In this document: positions 36,980 to 49,180 of the stretch, one piece after another | Numbering within the stretch: the first letter of the stretch is position 1 | Layout: each line of letters starts with the position of its first letter | DNA from: Trochalopteron elliotii | Lineage: Eukaryota > Chordata > Aves > Passeriformes > Leiothrichidae | Length of the DNA: 64,000 nucleotides | Reading direction: 5' to 3' | Assembly: GCA_024734555.1 (NCBI GenBank) | Contig: JANPWX010000030.1 | Location: forward strand, 61,888 to 125,887 | The notes under the pieces: model-generated | What the model saw: the letters and a program-made list of their open reading frames with translations, nothing else | What the model was told of the DNA's origin: nothing | Databases searched by the model: none | Program-made: the position numbers and the translations under genes

Positions 36980-37189
36980 GGGAGCAGCGCTCCCCCGCCT
37001 TCCCAGCCGGGGAGCCCTCCCCTGTCCTTCTCCTCTCGCATCTCTTCCCTGCCATCCATCACCGCCTGCCGCTGCCGCTTCGCCACCGCGGCTGTCACCC
37101 GGCTGTGACTGAGGTGGAGAAAAATGAGCCTTTTAAGCGCGGCAGAGCCCAGGACGCTCAGGAACACGAGACAAATTAACAAAATGCGA

Positions 37190-40100
37190 GAAATTAGAGT
37201 GCATAAATCTGAGGGCTGTAAATCATCGTGCTGCTGCTCATACTTAGAAGTCAAGAAATCTGAGTGCCGTAGTTAAGCCTTTCCGACCTGGACCTGCTTT
37301 CCTACGGGATGCTGACATCCAATTCAGACTCCATATCTTCATCCCATCTGGTGGTTGACTCACTGTGACTTAGTGTTTTCTTTCAGAAAAAAATCTACTT
37401 TGTCCTATCCATCCCAACTTACATATGATGTTCGTGGGAAATTATCTGAGCTAAAACTCAGCCTTCATGTGATTTTTGTGCCTCTTCTCCTGGGTTGTCT
37501 CATCCATAGTCCTAACCATAAGTAGATTTCCCTCCACAGTGGAGGAGGGAAGTCAGCAGCACTGACTCCAGACAAGTGAAGGGTTCCAGAGACATCAGAA
37601 GTTTAATTAAAAATATGACATTTGTTAACTTGCCATGAAGTTATTCTTTTTGTCTGTAATTAAAATCCTACAGCAACTCTGTGAACATAATTACATTATA
37701 TCCCAAGCATAACACCAAAGAAACCCTAATGCAGGTAAGAGGAAACAAGAAAATTGCATTTCTGATGTAATGTTGTAACTGAAAGCTCCATTTTTGCATT
37801 AATAAAAATTACAACTAACATGTTTCCTCTTCCCCCAATGCATACAAATTAAGTAGCATTTGTGTCTTTCAGTGATACCACCAAAATCAGATACTTGTAA
37901 TAGTCCACCCCAAATCACTGCGATGTTAAATTTACTGATCTGTTTTTCAGACCAACATACAGATATGAAAGATGAACACATCCAAGTTTGATCTAGATTC
38001 CCACATGAAGTATCAAACTGGATAAAATTGCTGAATACTATGAGCCACAATCACCACTTACATAACAATGGCAGGGAAAAAAAGGCAGCACAGAGGAAAA
38101 ACCTACTCAGTATTTTGCAGTTGCAGTGAATTGTAGGTTAGCTTATGTTTTGAATTAGAAACTCATGATTATATCAATTTCTTTTTATTGTAACCAGAGA
38201 TATTGTTCTTATTTTTATCATTATTTTGGCAGGTTTTTAGGCAGATCCCAAGATAATGAGATCCATGTGAGGTTGTCCATCTCCCACATCACTTTGGGAC
38301 AATGAGCTACTTGGTTAGTACTAAATTTGGCTTCTTTCTTTCCATTACAGAAAGATATGGTATCAACCCAGCCTCATTTAAGCTTTCTTCATAATTATTA
38401 TTTGCTTATTCTTAAACAAAAATGTATTATTTATCATCTCTGCGATCTGGAAATTCCCAGACTTTTTGAACTTCCGTTCTAGATTCTCTTTTACTTTTAC
38501 TTTCATTATTCTTAGAGCAGCAGCGTGGGTAAGAGTGTAACACAATAGTAGTTCTTAATTAACTACTCTGAGAAAACAATCTTATTTATGTTCAATCTCT
38601 TTTTGTAACGGCCACCTTCCTTCCTGCCTTAGAAACAGAAGGAACTGGTGGTCCTCAAAACAGCATTTGATAATACCATGCCAGCATAGTGCTTCAGGCA
38701 CTGGAACGACAGAGATTTGAATGAGAGCATTGATACTATTTGGTGATAGCACTTAAAATTAAAATTGACACTTAAAATTACATTGCTCAAAATTCAAATA
38801 GGAAACTCTTCAATTGGCTTGGGGCACTGAAATGGTCTCAGGTCTGATCTGTCTAACCCATCTCACCTATGTATCTTCCTGTTATTCAAGACCGTGAAAG
38901 CAGTTTCTCTGGCACCACCCTCACGGGAGTTAACTTCCCTGATGTCACAAGTTTTGCTGAGGTACAAAAGAAGAGTGGCTTTATGCACTCTTGGGAAAAG
39001 CTTGATGTCATGATATCTACCAGTTATTCAAAATACAAGAATGAAAAATACAAAGCAACATTAACTGAAGATGCAAGTGTACCATATCTTGGTAGAAATG
39101 CAATTTTTATGTATATTAATATTTATTACATAGAGATCAAAAAAGGACTATTATCCCCTTTTTTGAATGCTGCACACCATCTTGTGACCTGTGACTTGCA
39201 GTTGTTGTGGAAGCGATTTTCAGAGTACTCTTTGGAAATTTTTTTTAAATAATTCAATATTTGGAAATTATTTAATTTAATTTAGTTTATAATTGTCTTT
39301 TGAGAGAGTTTAAAGCAAAGAAAAAATTCTATCTCATGTGGTGATTTCAGATAATTTCCATGACTGAATCACTGCAAATTTGAAAGTAAAAAGCTACTTT
39401 GAGAGCTTCTAATCTTCACAAAATCTTCAAGAAACCTGATCAATTGGGACTTTGGGTTTGGAGCTTGAATGTTGAGAGCTGTTGCACCTTGTGAGTGACA
39501 TTTTTTCACTCCATGGACAGTCTTGACACTTTGGGGAAAACTTTCAGTTAAATTCATTAAGATATCTGTCTGATTCCAAATGTTCTGTAAGTTGAGTCAC
39601 TCCACTTCTGTTTAGACTCAGGCCAAAGACGATTTTTCCTTGAAGATTCATTCATGGTACCTCATCATCTCTGCTATAGGTACTCAAATTCTATACAAAA
39701 GTTTCACAGAAGTTACCAAGCAGAGGAGGAAGCCCAGGAGCTGGAGAGGACTCCTGTCTTCTTATGGGGTTCAGCATTTCTGTTGACATTTTGCAACAGG
39801 TGATATTAATGTCACAGCTTCATTTTGTCATCCTTAGAGATATCTCCAAGTTAGTGCTGCCTGGAATTCCCTGGTTAGTACTCTTAGGTACTTCCATTAC
39901 TGTAAACAAGTGCCAACCATCCTCTTACATCGCTTACTGCTGTAATCAATAAAGTTCTACCACGTTGCCAACATGAACATTGGTTTGTACCCACACATGG
40001 ATGGCAGTGCAGGTAAGGCTTCCCCACAGTGGCATGACCCAGGTGACATTAAGTGTTTCTACTGAACACCAAATACTGCTAGGTTCTTCCACCTCCATTC

Positions 40101-40918
40101 AGGATCAGAAATTAGAGATGTGTAATTGCTCCCAGGCTTCATTACTTTACACTTGCAACTGTGACAACTAGCAGTGAGTGGTGACCTATGCCAGGCGGTC
40201 AGTTGTCTCTCTTATGAGGAACTGGATGTTGGGTTGGAGCAAGGAGAAAGATGCAGAGGACCATCTTGGCTCAGGTGAAAACTAGGTTAGGCATTTTCAA
40301 GTAAGTTGTCTGGATGAGCAGGTTGAAGGAAACAGCATGGCCAAGGTCTCCCAAAGTGACTAACCTGCCAAGGGTCCTTTTCCCCACCCATTGGACCTGC
40401 AATGCCTTGTGAAGGGGCTCTTCCTCACAGGAATGAAAGGGACAAAGTGGAAATTGCTACTGAGATGTGATGCCTATTGGTTTTTACCTTTTTTTCTTTT
40501 ATATATTCTCTGTTGAAAAAGGCATCAGATGGCTAACTCATCTTTGTCCTGGTACAGTCTCTTATCTGTCATACAAAGGGTTGTATTCCTATATTTTCTG
40601 CCATATTTTAAAACACGAAGATTGCAAGAACTTTCTCATTTCTTTTATGCCACTCCTTCAAAGCCAGACAGAGTCACTGCTAGGAAGTGCTTCCTTCCAT
40701 TTGATTATCTCCATTCTGTCGAAAAAATTGACCCTTACAGGAAATACATTTGTCAACTGGCAGAAAAACAGTATTAAAAATACCACAGAAGCCCAACGTT
40801 TCATGGGCTTCCCACTTACAACTGTGAAGATGTTACTCACAAGCCACTAGCTATGCAGGATTTTCATTTCATTTCCATCCTGTATAGGAAATTGTAATAA
40901 AGTTGCCTCATGACATGA
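37190..40918. other. A+T-rich unique non-coding sequence
   Basis: No recognised exon or mobile element. Two 127-codon + strand frames (38,869-39,252 and 40,467-40,850) are the largest here. Both lack recognisable domains and have the lysine/isoleucine/phenylalanine-rich look of translated A+T-rich DNA. CACTTAAAATTA recurs within 25 bases at about 38,750-38,780. Confidence 0.5.
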
Positions 40919-41300
40919 TGTTGTGGTTTAGAAATGGTATTCTTCAATTTAGTACTGCTGCTAAAACCACATTGCTACTCACTCCTCCTCCAATTGGATG
41001 CCCTAAAAGCAAAAATCATGGATTGAGATAAGAACAATTTACTGGAAACAGCAACAAGACAAGAAAACAACAGCAACAACATTAATAACAAAGGCATAAG
41101 ACAAAGAAACAATTTACATGGAAAGTCCATAACAATACAAAATCTTCCCTGGCACACTTTCTCCTGACCAGAAGGAACCCCTTCTCCTCAGAAGTGAGAG
41201 TCTCTTCCTTTGGCCCCCATGATTGGCATAAGGTGGTATAGAATAATATCTGGGTTCCTGGTTACTGAGAAAATTAACCCTGTCCTGTCCAAAACCAGCA
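40919..41300 (-). mobile_element. Degenerate solo LTR of avian ERV-L type
   Basis: Starts TGTTGTGGTTTAG and ends AAAACCAGCA, so it has the TG...CA termini of an LTR. Between them lie landmarks of the common avian ERV-L LTR in reverse: a run of TCACTCCTCC, GATTGAGATAAGAACAATTTA (near 41,014-41,035), A-rich ACAGCAACAACATTAATAACA, and near the end AAAATTAACCCTGTCC. In that family the U3-R-U5 order reads on the opposite strand, so the element is on minus. No internal retroviral sequence adjoins it on either side, which implies a solo LTR left by recombination. I see no matching target-site duplication (CATGA versus TGCAC). The copy is shorter than intact members as I know them and well diverged. 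Confidence 0.75.
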
Positions 41301-41470
41301 TGCACGATATTTTGTATCTCAAGAATAAAGTTAGCCCGTTGTGCTGGGTTCAGAAGTGCTTTAGCTTGAGACCAGAAGTTGGAAGCAGGATAGTTCTTGC
41401 TGACTGTTCCCAGCTTAGCAAAGCACTTATTTGATGGTTAAAATCCTCATCCATACCTACTTCCCAATAT

Positions 41471-41534
41471 GTATCTATCTGTCTGTATATCCCTCTATCC
41501 AGCTATCTGTCCATCAATTCATCTTTCTATCCAG
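41471..41534 (+). repeat. Degenerate (TATC)/(TCTG)n tetranucleotide repeat
   Basis: GTATCTATCTGTCTGTATATCC followed by CTATCC, CTATCTGTCC and CTATCC words, a decayed tetranucleotide microsatellite. Confidence 0.75.
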
Positions 41535-42131
41535 CTGTTTATTTCAGCTGTTGCCCCTAATACTTTCTTCACTGACACAGTCAGGGAGAGGGCAGCTTAG
41601 TGATTAAGTAACAAATGTACCTCTGAGAGCCTAAAGGAGGGCACACCATGTTTGCCCAGGGGCCTCTTGGCCTAAAGGCAGGAGTGAGGGTAAACTTCCC
41701 TTTGTGTGGGCTGGATACTATTTGGGAAATGACCATAATTGGGTCAGAGCTAGTGTTGAAAAAATTTCTTCCATACAAACTGTTCTGCTTTCTGTGGTTC
41801 CTAGGAGTCGATCAGACTGGTGGAGGTCCCCTGTGTTGTTGGAGGGATTGTATTTGCCCCAGCAAATGCACTTCCAATCTCATTTCCCCTGCCCCACAGG
41901 CTTGCCAGATTAAGGATCCCTGCCTGGGAATCCCCATGCTGCTTTTGCTTCCCAGAACCCCACTGCCAAGGGGTTTTCCACAAGCAGGTCAAGCAGATCA
42001 GAATTTTTGTTTTTGTAAAATTAATCTTTAATTAACTTTGGCTACAATATGTACTGATGGAATTTCTGGTCACCTAAGAAATACTTTAAAGAAACAACTG
42101 AATCACTTTTTCCCAGTTCCCTATTATGTCC

Positions 42132-42160
42132 AAAAAAAAAAGAAAAAAAGAAAAAAAAAG
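42132..42160 (+). repeat. A-rich tract with regular G interruptions
   Basis: Three A-runs of 7-10 bases separated by single Gs. It could be the tail of a retroposed sequence, but nothing recognisable lies upstream. Confidence 0.8.
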
Positions 42161-42675
42161 TAGCAGCTCTAATCAAGGGTATAAAAGATCAAGAACAAAG
42201 AAAGATGAACAACAAGCTTTAATTGACTCTTTAAGATAGTGAACAAATAGCAAGACAGTGACTTCAGGCTTTAAATTACTTTACTTTGGCACTCCAAACA
42301 GGAGTCAGAGATGTTTTTTCCTTCTAATTTTACAAGCTGCTTTCAAAAACACAGTAAAATTCTCAATGTTTATCTTGCTATCATGTGTACAAAGCAAAAG
42401 TCTGCACCCTTCAGGATCAGCCCCTATCACAGCTCTCTCACCTTGCTTGAAACTGTGCAAATTCTACATGTGAAGTACATGCTTGCTTGCCACAAACACC
42501 TCTGCCAGCTCCACAGCAGACCTCAGATAAAAGCTGCAAGCAGCAAGGAGAGGGCTGGCCAGCCAGAGGCACGTGGAGTAGAAGTGATGTGCCCTTTGTG
42601 GCAGGTGGAGGATGGCAAAACACAAGGACTGCATCTGCACCCAGTGCCCAGCTGCAGGGGGGAGGGCAGTGAATG

Positions 42676-42695
42676 GACAGACAGACAGACAGACA
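42676..42695 (+). repeat. (GACA)5 tetranucleotide repeat
   Basis: Five uninterrupted GACA units, then CATACAG. A simple microsatellite. Confidence 0.95.
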
Positions 42696-43089
42696 CATAC
42701 AGAAAAATACAACCCACCAAAACTGTGGAAGGTGTCTAATTAAGCTCCCCTTCCCTGGAAAGCTGTCACGAGGTAAGCAAAACTGTTTAAAACATGTTCA
42801 TCATTAAAGTGTCCCCCGACAGCAGGATGCGGCAGCAGACTCAGTGACAGAAGGGAGAAGAAGAGAGGCATATGGACCCCAGCCCTGTCCCCTGCTGACA
42901 AGCTGCCTCGCTGCAAGCCCCCTTTTCACTGTCGTCCGTGCGTGCAGCAGATTGCAATGGCCCAACTTTCCCATCTGTATCCCAGGCCTGTGCCCCCGAC
43001 AATGTGGAAGCCATGCAGTTTTCATCAGGCGGGGAGCAGGGGAGGGGGGGCTGCTGGCAGGGGAGGTTGGGAGGAAAAGGGGGAGATAT

Positions 43090-43520
43090 TAACCACCAAT
43101 AATCACAATGCTATCCATAATGCATTGTCTCCATGAGATTACATGGTATATTTCCAGTGGGGATTAGCCCATCCATCACAGTCCTTTATTGGCCCTTTTT
43201 TTGTTGTATAAAGCCCAAACACTGTCGTAAAATTCTAAACCGCTTAATTGCTGTGCTGTAAAAATTTGCATAGCAGAGATATGTCATTCCTTCGTTAAAT
43301 GGCACTAGGCATTTGTTACAAGGTCCCAACAATCGAAGGAGAGCACCCCAGAAAAAGGTCACCTCTTGGCATTATGCAAAGTTCTCCGCTGAATTCTAAT
43401 CTGCAGCAATTACGGCTTGAATGTATTGCAACTTCATGGATTTTGATTTTCTGTGATTCAAACTCCCCGGGCTCAGAGAGCCCTTGCTTCATCTGATCAG
43501 ACAAGGAGAGCAATGTGATG
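43090..43520. promoter_or_regulatory. Candidate conserved non-coding element
   Basis: About 430 bases of balanced, non-repetitive sequence with scattered retained CpGs (near 43,224, 43,242, 43,293, 43,333, 43,387, 43,412 and 43,468) in an otherwise CpG-poor area. It also holds AACCACCAATAATCACAATG, ACCGCTTAATTGCTG, TTTGCATAGC and GCAGCAATTACGGC. The combination of retained CpGs and homeodomain/POU-like cores makes it a good enhancer candidate. The frames across it are short and facing. Confidence 0.4.
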
Positions 43521-46435
43521 GTGATGGTATGGTCTCTGTTTCTGTAAGGCCTGCAAGCTTGACTCATAAAAGATGTGTTCCTAAGACAAAATGTGAACTT
43601 TGATCCAAACTTTCCATGATGAGCATATGTCTTGATTTTGTAGATTAATAGCCAATAGAGAGTACTAGAGCCATCACATTGCCACTTCAAGTATTCATCA
43701 TTAAAAACAACCTGAAGTTAGATGTTTATGTATGTGTACTAACAAAAAGGATAATTATAGTAACGAGCAGCTTTTAACCCATGGATCTGAAAGATCCTTT
43801 ACAAAAGCAAGAACACATCATTGTCCTGAATTTGCACCTTCAAAAACTGGCTTTGAAGAGCTGGTTTGAAGCCAGGGGCACCTTGCATACCCCAACAATG
43901 TGCACTGCTCTCAACAGCCCCAGCAGCTCTCCTCTGCTTCCTCCTATCTTCTTGCCAAGACTGAAAGTACCAGTAATTTAACATGTGATCAGGTCTTCAT
44001 TCCATGTCTTCACCTTTAACTGCTGCAGAGGTTCACCAGATGTGCTTTTAATCCACATAGCAATTTTTCTATTCTTTCAATATTTTAAGAGTATACTTAA
44101 TCCAGACCATTTCATCCCCATCTAGCATGATATTACAAAATATTACATAACAGGAGAAGTGCAGGTCAGATATTTTTCTCATAAAACAAAGTCTACAAGC
44201 TGTATCTTTTTTCTATGTATTAGCAGGAAGAATGGTTTCTCATCTTGCCAGGAACATGTGAAAAAGGAGGTGAGTGGAGCAGACAAAATGGATTTTAAAT
44301 GTCCCACAGATATCTGGGAGTCAAAGTCTGTGTGTTCAGGTTCTGGTCTAACAGAAGAGCCCCTTGCAAGCTCTGATACAAAAATTAGGAGAAGAGAATG
44401 AGGAGAAATTCTGGGCTGTGTGTACCTGGTACCTTGGCTTGAGTTGGCCTGTGCTGAAATAGCGTGTTAGTTTTGAAAACTGTTCAAGATACAAGAGATG
44501 CCCATTATAGTCAGGATCCAAAGCAAACTGAGTCTTCTTTGATTATCCACTCTGTTCCTCTTTCCCCCCATCTCTCTCCCTACTCACAATCATCGATACC
44601 TGCACATGGGATACAAACTTATGTCTCCACATGTCTGAGGCACTGTCACTGCTCATCCTCCCCATGTGGTAAGATGCAGCCTAGGAATATGCTTTTGGAT
44701 GTGGGTAAGTGAGATACATCCTCCTCCAAGGGACTGCCACACTCACTTTCCATAGCGACTGAAAAGTTCTTTCAAGAAGGAAGGAAGCACCTTCAAGAAA
44801 CACCAGGGTGGTGTTAGCACTGATGTGTCTTACACCTGAGAGGGACAAAGGCAAGTGGGCTCCTGTAGGTGCGCCCCAAACACAGTGGTAAGGTAGCACA
44901 CACTTTCATGCTTTTGAAGACTTGCCAGTACCTTCTAAGAGCTCAAACCTGATTTCTTTTTCCAAGTGAAGCAGAGATAGGAGAGAGGGGAGAAGTTGGC
45001 CCACAAGAACTTCCACCTCCTGTGGAAGGAGCACAGGTCCTTTGTGCAGGTCAATGCAAGAATCTGCTTAAGCCACACTAGCTCTTTGAACTTCCCTCAG
45101 TCTGTGCAGCCCTGTTCCCTGGACATATTTAATGTTTTATGAATATTATTGTTCCAGGAGAAGTGGATGAGAAGATTATATGTGCCACAAAACCTGAATC
45201 TGCTGCAGAAGCTCACAGGCCTTCCTCATCAGAAAGCAGGACGTAGACCTGAAGTACTGCAGGTACATAGTCAAAGTAATGGCTTTCCTTCAAGGTATCT
45301 TGCTTATCTTTGTAACCTGACCCCATAACTCAAACATATTTCATCACCTCAAGGAGATTTCTTCTAATAGTCCTATTTCAGTGAATAATTTATGTTTTAA
45401 GATATCTATTTTACATGGTTTTTCCCCAACATTTTTCTTGCTACCAGTAAGTACATTTTTCAGGTGTGTACTTCTTACTCGTGTTGCAAGCATTCATATT
45501 TAAAATCAACTTTATATTGTATTTAGTCATCACATTATGGTAGTTTTTTTATTATTATTATATTTTAGTCTGTCAGGCGGTTTACTAACCAGAAGGAATT
45601 CTAACTAGCAACCCGAACATTCTAACGTAAGAAAACCATCTAATCTTTGTTTTCTTTTTTAATCAATAGCTAACATCAATGCAAACTTCTTGTCCTACAT
45701 GGGAATTCAGCCATGGTGGCTTCGCTTTTATCGCCTTATTAAGTAGGCCTTCTACAAAGTAGCCCCAAGTACCTTTGCTAAAAAGATTTCAGCCCCTGTC
45801 CTCATGCTGATAAAACCCTCTCTTTGCTGTGGCATCAATGCAACTGCTGGTATGGCTGCAGATCTACAAAATCATGAATACGGGAAGAAAACCCTCCAAA
45901 AACGAGGTTAAACCAGATTATTTCAGGTGGACAATTCACAGCAGTTGCCAGGAATCTCTTGAACCAGCTTATTTTGCACACACAAGCCTGTGCCTCTTTC
46001 CCATCACTCTCTGTGCCTTACAGAAGGAGAAGCAAAATCTGATCCATCCAAGGTTTTCCAGCATTGCTGTGACAAAGGTCAAAGCAGGTCTGGAGTCCTA
46101 TGTCACAGCACCACACATGATCCCAAGGTCCATTTCCTCCTTTCCTCCCCTTTCACCCTCCAGAGGTTTCCAACCATCAGGAACAACCTTCCAATACCAT
46201 AGGGATAGTCTGTAGAGCTCAGTGGACACCAGAATGAGATCTTCAAAGGGCAGAACTGGAGGTTGGCTTGCCAGCTGCCCTCCCTGCAGATCTCATCACC
46301 CAATGACATTCATTTCTGTCTTGGAAACAGATTTGTTACGCAGCCCATGTCCCAGTCCATTTTCTTCTTCTCTTCCTCTTACATATTCTGCCCATACCAG
46401 ATCTGCATTCCTGCTGCCTTCAGTAAGGTTTGAGA
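43521..46435. other. Unique non-coding sequence
   Basis: No supported gene or mobile element. The 128-codon frame at 45,829-46,215 (+) is overlapped by other frames on both strands and has no recognisable domain. Confidence 0.5.
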
Positions 46436-46439
46436 TGGG

Positions 46440-46620
46440 ACTAAATAGTCTCTAAGTGCAATTTGTTTTATTCATGTTGAGCATTATTAATGCTTCTGTT
46501 AGGATGGAACAAATTGTGTAATAATGTGTCCTTTTATGCTGCTTGATTCATTATTTAAAATTACCCAGACAATAATTTATGTGAATTATTCTGCAATTAA
46601 TTTGCCCTGAGTTTCTTGCA
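46440..46620. promoter_or_regulatory. Candidate conserved non-coding element
   Basis: Dense homeodomain-type cores: GAGCATTATTAATGC, TGTGTAATAATGTG, GCAATTAATTTGCC and GACAATAATTTATG, in sequence without simple repeats. Texture-based call only. Confidence 0.35.
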
Positions 46621-47369
46621 AATACCCTCTGAACAGCATCTGAGCACCCTTGATTGGTTCCAAAGGCTTGTTTTACACCTGGGAGTGGGGCCAGACCAGA
46701 TACCTGAAAATTTTAGGGAAAGTCTGCATGAGAATATGAATTATTTCCATCAAATTAGTACACAATCCCATTTTACATTTTTTTCCAAATGTTGGAGGTG
46801 ATTTCTGTGGTTTAACATAACTCTGCTTCTAACTGAATTAAGGTAAATAATTATAATTAAGGTCACATTAAAGTAATTCCCCTGTGCTTTTTGCCCATTT
46901 TCAGCTAAATCAGTGGAAAGCCTCAGCTTTCGTTTAGCCCCAACACTGCAAGTAAATAAGTGTTTTGAACCAGTTTTCTAATGTGGTAGTTCCATTTTGC
47001 ATCCTCAGCCTCTGTTTCCAATGCCTTTTGCTGATTTATTTTAATAATAATTTGATATTTTGCATCTGTCCCAAAGTCTTTTCAAACCAGTGAAAAAATT
47101 TCCTTTGGCATTCATGACATCTGCATCTATTTAACTGAGAGTGAAGTCCTTTGTTTGATTGGAAGAGAAGTATAGTTGATGGGATTGCCTCCACGTTGCA
47201 GACTGCAGATACAGTCCGATTTGCAGCACCTGAGGTGTGAGGTCCCAGGTGGAGCAGCGTGGCTCACAGGAATGGCTGGAGAACCACTTGAGGATGCAGG
47301 ATATTCTTTCAGAGGCTTCGTATTAATCTGTGAACAGATCTGTGTTCATTATATTTTAATTAGTTCCTA
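46621..47369. other. A+T-rich non-coding sequence
   Basis: No element recognised. Several further ATTA-rich words (46,840-46,880 and 47,035-47,060) make it continuous in character with the enhancer-like blocks on each side. Confidence 0.4.
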
Positions 47370-47660
47370 GTAAGTGTGCCTTAATAAGCTCTTTTTAAAG
47401 AAATAAAGTAACTGCCATATTAAATGCATCTTGAATAAATATGTGGCAATGGGAAACAGCCCTTTCTTAACTTCCTGGGTCTATAAACATTAACACACTC
47501 ATAAATACATTTGCATGTAGACACAAGACTTAATAGAAGCCTTTGAGGATACCATTCATCCCTTTTGCACAAGCGTATTCCAGTTATCATTAGCCTTGTA
47601 ATTAAAATCCTTTTAACAGCACTAATTGAAGGTTTCACCACCATAACTTTGTCGTCTTAA
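47370..47660. promoter_or_regulatory. Candidate conserved non-coding element
   Basis: Contains a perfect TAATTA (47,599-47,604), CATTAGCCTTG, GCACTAATTGAAGG and AATGCATCTTGAATAAATATG. There is no simple repeat or transposon signature. Confidence 0.4.
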
Positions 47661-47929
47661 AAGCTGCTTGTTTAGTGCATAATTATTGGAAGCGCAGGAG
47701 AGTGGGTGGGTCAAACATTCCAGGCAAGGCTTCTCATCACAAAAGTGAGTAGGAGTCAAGAGTTAAAAGGCCAGGAAAGTACAAAATCCTAGGATACACT
47801 AACAGATTACAGAAAAACCAGCAGGTTACAGGCACTGCTACCTCAACAGCAGCACCCCCCCAGCAAGTCCTATTAACACTTCATACTGCAAAGGTGATAT
47901 TTTCTGCTCCCTCCTCCTGGCCTTTCAAT
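47661..47929. other. Unique sequence between enhancer-like blocks
   Basis: Ordinary unique sequence with a short C8 run near 47,856. Nothing recognised. Confidence 0.4.
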
Positions 47930-48560
47930 GAAAAGGTCTTGCCACAGCAAGCTAGGGCACTTTCACCAATAATTAAGTGGAACAGAGTTCATTAGGTAAA
48001 ATAAAGGGTAAGCAGGCGTTGGAATGTCATGCCAGCCTTGCATATGGAAAGTGAAGCCAATCCATAATCCACTGAAGCACAGGGTGGGGTAAAGGCTCAC
48101 ATATTAGACCAGTCACCAAGGTGTAGAAATACAATAATAAAGTTCCACAACTGTCTTATTAACATACCAGATTTGATTTGGCTCCATTATATTTCATCAA
48201 ATAGTTTACAAAGCACCCTGCATAAAACATCATCATAATTGTAATCATATATTTGGCAATTTAACGTGTATACCATAATGTACCATTAGTTACACAAATA
48301 ACTAATAATTTGCTAATGACAATATTATGTTAAGTCAGTTTAGGGGCAATTAAAGTGAGTGATATTTACATATGCCTAATGAATCACAGTCGATGGCAGA
48401 TTAAGAGATTCTAATGAATATTCATCCAGACATTCGCAACCAGCTTCACAGTTTATAAACTGAATTATGGTTGATTTGCCCTTTTAAAAATGAATATGTG
48501 AGTATCTTCTGCATGGGAAGAATGAACAATTGGGGCTGATTGTAAAATTTTTTTTTTAAG
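47930..48560. promoter_or_regulatory. Strongest candidate conserved non-coding cluster
   Basis: Over 600 bases without an open frame of note and without repeats, saturated with homeodomain/POU-like words: TAATTA (47,970-47,975), repeated ATAATTGTAATCATAT and CCATTAGTTAC words at 48,233-48,300, CTAATAATTTGCTAATGAC near 48,302-48,320, CCTAATGAATCACAG, and the perfect palindrome TGAATATTCA (48,415-48,424). Rare retained CpGs occur near 48,265, 48,391 and 48,436. This is the pattern of deeply conserved developmental enhancers. Its target gene is unknown and probably outside the window. Confidence 0.45.
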
Positions 48561-48759
48561 CAATGTACTGGTCAGGACACAAAACATTTTTATGCACTCT
48601 CATACCCTTGGCTTCTCAGCTCTTTTTATATCACATATCAGCATTGATGAACTATCTCCATTTTCATTCCTACCCATGACATGAAATATAGAAAATGTTT
48701 TGCGTTGAATTAAATGCAATAGAAGTTTTATGCAGACTCACTAAGAAATAATTACACAG

Positions 48760-49080
48760 GTAGCCTGCTCTCCCTAAGCAGAGTAAACAAACTCTCTCTG
48801 CCATATGCTAACAACATTCTGCTTCTGAAGGTAGCCTTTATGCATGCTCACTTGAGTGACAGACCAAAATATCACTTATTTTAAAAGAAGCAGTGTAATC
48901 TTCTCATAGGATGAAATTAGAGTTACTTTGACACGCCCTATGCCAGAAGTTTCTGCTATTTGTATCAATAATACAGGTAGCATTAGATACAGTTTTATGG
49001 TTTGGCTATCAGATTTCAAAGTGAACTCAAAGAAATGTGAAGCATTTGAAATTCATAAACAGGGTTTTCCTTGGAAATCC
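48760..49080. promoter_or_regulatory. Candidate conserved non-coding element
   Basis: Non-repetitive block with GCCTTTATGCATGCTCAC, CCAAAATATCACTTATTTT, TTTGACACGCCCTATGCC and TGTATCAATAATACAGG. It is continuous with the previous cluster and ends shortly before a CR1 relic. Confidence 0.3.
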
Positions 49081-49114
49081 CCGTGAAGTGTTTGTGTGAT
49101 TCTGAAGTAGTCCT

Positions 49115-49180
49115 TCATCTGTTCCAGCCTCCCTGCTCAAGCAGGCTTATCCTGGAGCACATTGCACAGGATTAGACACC
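49115..49180 (-). mobile_element. Short CR1 LINE relic
   Basis: TTCCAGCCTCCCTGCTCAAG, then CAGGCTTATCCTGGAGCACATT and GCACAGGATTAGACACC, follow the reverse complement of CR1 3' sequence (compare the copy at 24.8 kb). Only about 60-70 bases are recognisable. The tail and upstream parts are lost. Confidence 0.7.

Larger units (their letters stand above)
36400..37180. promoter_or_regulatory. CpG island, possible promoter
   Basis: CpG density rises from about 36,400 and is maximal at 36,690-37,090, where GC-rich sequence is full of GCCGCC and CGCC words, then falls sharply after 37,160. Flanks are A+T-rich on both sides, making it an isolated island of about 0.8 kb. Such islands are usually promoters of coding or long non-coding transcripts. 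No TATA box or obvious donor tells the direction. Three long frames cross it (36,368-37,108 +, 36,370-37,179 + and 36,649-37,254 -), but they overlap in different frames and strands, lack similarity to known proteins, and are explained by the lack of stop codons in GC-rich DNA. Confidence 0.7.
41301..43080. other. Unique non-coding sequence with several simple repeats
   Basis: Apart from the simple repeats listed separately, I see no element. Up to eight overlapping frames at 42,311-42,739 cover both strands and do not resemble proteins. Confidence 0.45.

Noticed and set aside
36368..37254. Three overlapping frames of 201-269 codons on both strands
   Set aside because: They coincide with the CpG island, where stop codons are rare, overlap in different frames and strands, and resemble no protein family.
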